Source: Paenibacillus sp. FSL R5-0623 (GTDB lineage Bacteria > Bacillota > Bacilli > Paenibacillales > Paenibacillaceae). From it: a stretch of DNA of 64,000 nt. The stretch spans positions 5,146,001-5,210,000 of the forward strand of contig NZ_CP150233.1 of NCBI RefSeq assembly GCF_037974265.1. Reading direction: 5' to 3'. The notes beneath the pieces were generated by a model, which was given only the letters and a program-made list of their open reading frames with translations, had not been told where the DNA came from and did not search any database. The translations under genes were made by a program, and so were the position numbers. Below are positions 60,205 through 64,000 of the stretch, piece after piece. Each line of letters opens with the position of its first letter. Position 1 is the first letter of the stretch.

Positions 60205-61317
60205 TTAGTTGGACTTGTAAAGTTCAATCTCCACTCCTGCCAAAATGAACGGAGCGACCGACTTCGGATCATTGATCCGAATGGACTCGGTCACATAATA
60301 CTCATAGGACCCGTCGCGATACGGGCTTCCTCCAAGACCGGCTCCGCCGTTACACTGCGTCAGGGACAGCACGCCTTCACGGTCCGTTTGCAGCAGATGC
60401 TGCAGCAGACCCTGATATCCTTTTTCCGCAACCGCTTTGAACTTGCCGCTTAGATATCCTTTACGCACACCTTTGGCCAATGCATAGACAAACATCGAGG
60501 TCCCGGAAGCCTCAAGATAGTTCCGTTCACGTCCCGGCTGATCCAGTAGATGTGGCCATAGTCCGGTCTGTTGATCCTGCACATGCACTAGTGCGTTTGC
60601 TACCCGTTCGAAGATACCCACAATCTGGCCGCGCTGCGGATGATCTACCGGCAGATGATCCAATGTATCCACAACCGCCATCACATACCAGCCCATTGCC
60701 CGACTCCAGACATGTGGTGAACATCCGGTCTCACCCGAACTCCATCGCTGCTCTTTGCTCTCATCCCAGGCATGGTACAAGAGACCACTACGCGGATCAC
60801 GTGTGCGTTGCTCCACCAGCAAGAGCTGCAGAGCCGCCTTGTCAAACCACTTCTCTTCACCCGTCACTGCGCCATACTGGGTCAGATACGGAGTAGCCAT
60901 GTATAATCCATCCAGCCACATCTGGAAAGGGTAAATCTTTTTGTGCCAGAACCCGCCTTCACTCGTATGTGGCTGTCCCTTAAGCTGAGTCATAAGCAAC
61001 TCCGCAGCTTTGCGATACTTCTCTTCTCCCGTTTTCTCATGCAACAGGAACAGTGATTTTCCCTGATTGATCTGATCCAGATTATATTCCTCGATCGTAT
61101 AGGAGCGAATGGAGCCATCTTCCTGAACGAAATGATCCATCAGCTCACGGATGTAGTCAAAATACTTTTGCTCCCCCGTGTGTGTATAAAGCTCCTCCAG
61201 TGCTTTCAAAAAGCAGCCGTTCTCGTAATGCCAAGTGGCGTACAGCTCATGGTTGCGATAACTTTCCATGAATTGCTGTGCCATGCGCACCGATGTGAAT
61301 TGTAATGTTTCCTTCAT
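60205..61317 (-). CDS. unsaturated rhamnogalacturonyl hydrolase, GH105 (YteR-like)
   Basis: The 370-residue protein has the (alpha/alpha)6-barrel pattern of GH88/GH105: FQMWLDGLYMATPYL at about 133-147, GLLYHAWDESKEQRW (general acid Asp at about residue 187 in frame numbering from 61323) and GCSPHVWSRAMGWYVMAVVD. It removes the unsaturated galacturonyl residue from pectic oligosaccharides made by lyases. The ATG at 61317 follows GGGGG. The gene lies in a transporter locus with two solute-binding proteins. No signal peptide, so it acts in the cytoplasm. Confidence 0.88.
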   Translation of the reverse strand: MKETLQFTSVRMAQQFMESYRNHELYATWHYENGCFLKALEELYTHTGEQKYFDYIRELMDHFVQEDGSIRSYTIEEYNLDQINQGKSLFLLHEKTGEEKYRKAAELLMTQLKGQPHTSEGGFWHKKIYPFQMWLDGLYMATPYLTQYGAVTGEEKWFDKAALQLLLVEQRTRDPRSGLLYHAWDESKEQRWSSGETGCSPHVWSRAMGWYVMAVVDTLDHLPVDHPQRGQIVGIFERVANALVHVQDQQTGLWPHLLDQPGRERNYLEASGTSMFVYALAKGVRKGYLSGKFKAVAEKGYQGLLQHLLQTDREGVLSLTQCNGGAGLGGSPYRDGSYEYYVTESIRINDPKSVAPFILAGVEIELYKSN

Positions 61318-61341
61318 GATCAAGCCCCCGCTTCCGGCTCT

Positions 61342-62841
61342 TTATTGAGCCTGCTTTTTGTAATCTTCGGCATATTCCTCACGAATCTTGTTTCCACCAG
61401 CATTGCCCCAATTCTCGATTTCCTTTTCCCAACCACTTTGATCGATCTTGCCCATGATGTATTTGGTTTGCGCATCGGCAATCACCTGATCCAGATCCGC
61501 CCCACGGTCACCATACGTTGGAGAATATAACGTCAACGCAGGGTTTGGCACAGCGTGCTCCGCCAGTTCCTTGGCAAGTGTCGTACCTTTTTCACCCAGT
61601 TCGGTATCCTTCAATTTCGGTACGTTATATCCTTCCACATAAGGAAGGTTGTCACGGTAAGGTTTCACTTCACGCTGGAATGCATCGAAGTCACTCATCT
61701 CCACCTGATCTTCGCCCACTTTGGTGTGATGTTTGTCTTCCATACCACGCATCAACAGGGTAGCCATCTCAGGGTCCATCAATTTATCGAGGAAGGAGAG
61801 CAGATCCTTGAGTTCTTCTTCCGATTTCACCGTTGATTTAGGGAATGCCAGAATTCCGGAGTTACCCGTCTGTCCTGCAACACGATCTCCGTTCGGTCCG
61901 AGCAAACCAGCGATGTCTACCACACCATCCGGATTGTTTTTGGACAGACGCTCTTGCTGACTTTTTCCGTTCTGAGCAACACCAACACGGATACCGACAA
62001 CACCGGAATCATACTTTTTCTCCGCTTCCGTAGAGTCGAATACGGCAAAATCTTGATTCAGCAGTTTCTCATCGTACAAACGTTTCAGCAGATCCAGCAC
62101 CTGCATATATTCCGGTGTCATGAATTCCGGCGTGAAGCTGCCATCATCTTCGACCTTCCACTTGTTAGGTGCACCAAAACTTACGCCAAGGCGTGTCGTG
62201 AAGGAATATTGATCCTCATTATATTTTTTGAAAAGCATCAGCCCAAACGTATTATCCTGACCGTCTCCATCCGGATCGGAGGTAGCCAGCGTTTTAATCG
62301 TTTCATACCATTCATCCGGTGTCGTTGGCACCTTAAGATTCAGCTTCTCGAACCAGTCCTTGCGATAGATCACTGTAGCCCGCGCAATATCGGAGAAAAC
62401 AGGAACCCCATAGATTTTGCCCTCTACCTTGATGTTGTCAAAAAAACGCTCGTTCTGTGCTGACAGATTTTTGTAGTCTTTCAGCAAAGGGCCAACTTCC
62501 CAGAATACGTCGTTGCGCATTGCACTGGTCACCGTTGGATTATATTGCACCTTCACAATTTTCGGCATATCACTTGAAGCGATCATCACGTTAATTTTGT
62601 CATTGTAGGCCGAAGCCGGAATCCACTGGATATCCAGTTTGGTATTGGTATACGCTTCAATCTTTTGCTGGACCTCATTGCCTTTGCTTGGCACATCACC
62701 CACCTGTGCAATGGCTATGGACACATTTTGCACGCCGCCCTCGGCAGCCTGACCCTCGTCTGATCCGCATCCTGCCAGCAAACCTGTCACCAGTGCCAGT
62801 GTGCTCAAGACAGCTACGGCTTTCTTTTTTGTTGCTTTCAT
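61342..62841 (-). CDS. family 1 solute-binding lipoprotein (YtcQ/LplA-like)
   Basis: The 499-residue lipoprotein has a signal peptide with lipobox LVTGLLAGCGS at residues 18-28. The mature protein is of the LplA/YtcQ type (NVMIASSDMPKIVKVQ, IYGVPVFSDIARATVIYRKD). It would deliver oligosaccharides to the permeases encoded upstream. The predicted substrate is a rhamnogalacturonan-type oligosaccharide, because a GH105 gene follows 25 nt downstream. GGGAGG lies 10 nt before the ATG. Confidence 0.92.
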   Translation of the reverse strand: MKATKKKAVAVLSTLALVTGLLAGCGSDEGQAAEGGVQNVSIAIAQVGDVPSKGNEVQQKIEAYTNTKLDIQWIPASAYNDKINVMIASSDMPKIVKVQYNPTVTSAMRNDVFWEVGPLLKDYKNLSAQNERFFDNIKVEGKIYGVPVFSDIARATVIYRKDWFEKLNLKVPTTPDEWYETIKTLATSDPDGDGQDNTFGLMLFKKYNEDQYSFTTRLGVSFGAPNKWKVEDDGSFTPEFMTPEYMQVLDLLKRLYDEKLLNQDFAVFDSTEAEKKYDSGVVGIRVGVAQNGKSQQERLSKNNPDGVVDIAGLLGPNGDRVAGQTGNSGILAFPKSTVKSEEELKDLLSFLDKLMDPEMATLLMRGMEDKHHTKVGEDQVEMSDFDAFQREVKPYRDNLPYVEGYNVPKLKDTELGEKGTTLAKELAEHAVPNPALTLYSPTYGDRGADLDQVIADAQTKYIMGKIDQSGWEKEIENWGNAGGNKIREEYAEDYKKQAQ

Positions 62842-62904
62842 AACATGAAAACCTCCCTTTTTTTTATGCAGTCATACTGAACTGACCTTGAACCATCTGA
62901 CGAC

Positions 62905-63777
62905 TCAACCTTTCACCGAACCCAGCATCACTCCTTTTGCAAAGTGCTTTTGCAGGAATGGATATACCAGCATAATCGGAATCGTGGAGAACACGATAAC
63001 TGCCATGCGAATGGTAAGCGGCTGGATCTCGGTCTCTTCGATACTCGTGTCGCCGATTCGGCTCTGTGCCAGAATGACAATCTCACGTAGCCAGACTTGG
63101 ACAGGCCACTTCTCACTATCGTTGATATAGATAACAGCGCTGAAGAAACTGTTCCAGTGGGCCACCGCGTAAAAGAGTGAAAATGTCGCCATGGCTGGCA
63201 TGGACAACGGCAGGACAATCCGGAACAATACGCTGACATCGTTACATCCATCAATTTTGGCTGCATCCTCCAGTTCATCGGGAATGGCTTGGAAGAAGTT
63301 TTTCAGTACAATCAAGTTAAATGCACTAATAGCGGTCGGTAGCATCAGCGACCACAACGTATCCGTCAGGTGCAAGGATTTTACGACAAAGTATGTTGGA
63401 ATCATCCCGCCACTGAAGAGCATCGTGAACAATACACCGAGCAAAATGGGCTGACGTCCACGCAAATATCTTCTGGAGAGCGGATAAGCCATAAGTGACG
63501 TAAACAGCAGGTTAATGAAGGTACCAATCACCGTAATATAGATCGATACACCCAGACTGCGAATCAAGGTATCTGTAGAGAAAATGTAACGGTACGCAGC
63601 CAGAGAGAACTCTTTGGGAAAAAGAATAAATCCTCCCTTAGCCACTTCATGCGGACTGGTAAACGAGACGGCCAAAATATAAATGAACGGGATGACCGTC
63701 ACGATTCCAATCAATAGCAGCAAGCCATGATTGAGAATATCAAAGATCCGGTTGCCCCACGTTTTATCCTGTTGCAT
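62905..63777 (-). CDS. carbohydrate ABC transporter permease (YtcP/LplC-like)
   Basis: The 290-residue permease has six membrane helices and the conserved EAA-type loop around LKNFFQAIPDELEDAAKIDG and PLSMPAMATFSLFYAV. The C-terminal MLVYPFLQKHFAKGVMLGSV is typical of the LplC/YtcP subgroup (often ending GxxKG). GGAG is 9 nt before the ATG at 63777, which follows a TTG. Confidence 0.93.
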   Translation of the reverse strand: MQQDKTWGNRIFDILNHGLLLLIGIVTVIPFIYILAVSFTSPHEVAKGGFILFPKEFSLAAYRYIFSTDTLIRSLGVSIYITVIGTFINLLFTSLMAYPLSRRYLRGRQPILLGVLFTMLFSGGMIPTYFVVKSLHLTDTLWSLMLPTAISAFNLIVLKNFFQAIPDELEDAAKIDGCNDVSVLFRIVLPLSMPAMATFSLFYAVAHWNSFFSAVIYINDSEKWPVQVWLREIVILAQSRIGDTSIEETEIQPLTIRMAVIVFSTIPIMLVYPFLQKHFAKGVMLGSVKG

Positions 63778-63820
63778 CAATGTTCACTCCTATCTGGTGA
63801 AGAACGTCTGCACCCGAGGG

Positions 63821-64000
63821 TTAGTAGACGCCTTCCTCCCCGAATTTTTTGGCCATTGTATTGGCACCAAGGACAAGCGCCAGCCCGACAACCGATTTGA
63901 ACAACCCGACAGCAGCACTATAACTGTACTGTGCCTGTGTAAGACCCTTCGTGTACACGTAGGTATCAAATACCTCGCCCACATCCCGGTTCGTCGGAGT
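63821..64000 (-). CDS. carbohydrate ABC transporter permease (YteP/LplB-like), 5' part missing
   Basis: Only the last 59 residues are in the window, from TPTNRDVGEVFDTYVYTKG to AKKFGEEGVY and the stop. The pattern VFDTYVYTKGLTQAQYSYSA is characteristic of YteP/LplB permease C-termini. It is the partner of the neighbouring YtcP-like permease and the first visible gene of the operon. Confidence 0.9.
   Translation of the reverse strand, partial: TPTNRDVGEVFDTYVYTKGLTQAQYSYSAAVGLFKSVVGLALVLGANTMAKKFGEEGVY

Overview
The window looks like a chromosome segment of a Paenibacillus-like, spore-forming Firmicute. The basis is a mid-range GC content with strong AGGAGG-type ribosome binding sites, a complete GerA-type spore germination operon, an SLH-domain envelope protein, YesM/YesN-type sensor kinase and AraC-type response regulator pairs, lipoprotein-based sugar ABC importers, and a spore-coat-type glycosyltransferase. 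No rRNA, tRNA, CRISPR array, prophage or insertion sequence was seen. The species is not identifiable from sequence reading alone.

Layout. 1-4.6 kb (minus strand): a DinB-like protein cut by the window edge, a 49-residue membrane peptide, a metallophosphoesterase coupled to a GNAT acetyltransferase, a DUF1361 membrane protein and three more GNAT enzymes. 4.7-9.1 kb: an amidohydrolase, two DNA alkylation repair genes (ogt and an AlkD-like glycosylase) and the magnesium transporter mgtE. 9.1-17.5 kb: a sugar uptake and sensing block, made of a ChvE/MmsAB-type multiple-monosaccharide ABC importer and, upstream, a membrane-anchored sugar-binding protein, sensor kinase and AraC-type response regulator. 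CcpA-box candidates lie in front of both parts. 17.7-20.8 kb: a LysE-family exporter with an AraC regulator, a TIMP-like surface protein and a PAP2 phosphatase. 20.8-24.6 kb: the germination receptor operon in the order B-A-C. 24.7-28.4 kb: a phospho-beta-glucosidase, a WYL regulator that appears to be made from a leaderless mRNA, and a methyltransferase. 28.4-38.1 kb: small membrane and regulatory proteins, fabV with a divergent TPR-type regulator, a YcaQ-like protein, a membrane-anchored Mrr-like nuclease, a secreted propeller protein, msrA and a GlsB/YeaQ protein. 38.4-42.7 kb: an RtcB/AAA-ATPase pair behind a long leader that ends in a terminator, and a TerC-family gene behind a yybP-ykoY manganese riboswitch. 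42.7-47.4 kb: DUF3817, a glycosyltransferase, a HIRAN protein, a second WYL regulator, an unknown protein and the L25/Ctc ribosomal protein. 47.6-53.0 kb: two paralogous type I pullulanases. 53.2-58.1 kb: a large secreted Ig-like-domain protein and an SLH protein, with an AT-rich patch across their junction. 58.5-64.0 kb: a YtcQ/YteP/YtcP/YteR-like locus for pectic (rhamnogalacturonan-type) oligosaccharides, with two paralogous solute-binding lipoproteins.

The most unusual signal is a roughly 190-bp non-coding element present three times (19.1, 26.2 and 60.0 kb). The copies share a core of nested hairpins. Their end sequences differ from copy to copy, yet in each copy the two ends remain complementary. 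That is the signature of a conserved structure, either an RNA or a MITE-like repeat, and I do not recognise it as a named family. Other points for follow-up are the rtcB leader, the tandem terminators after the manganese riboswitch, and the leaderless promoter with an overlapping palindrome.
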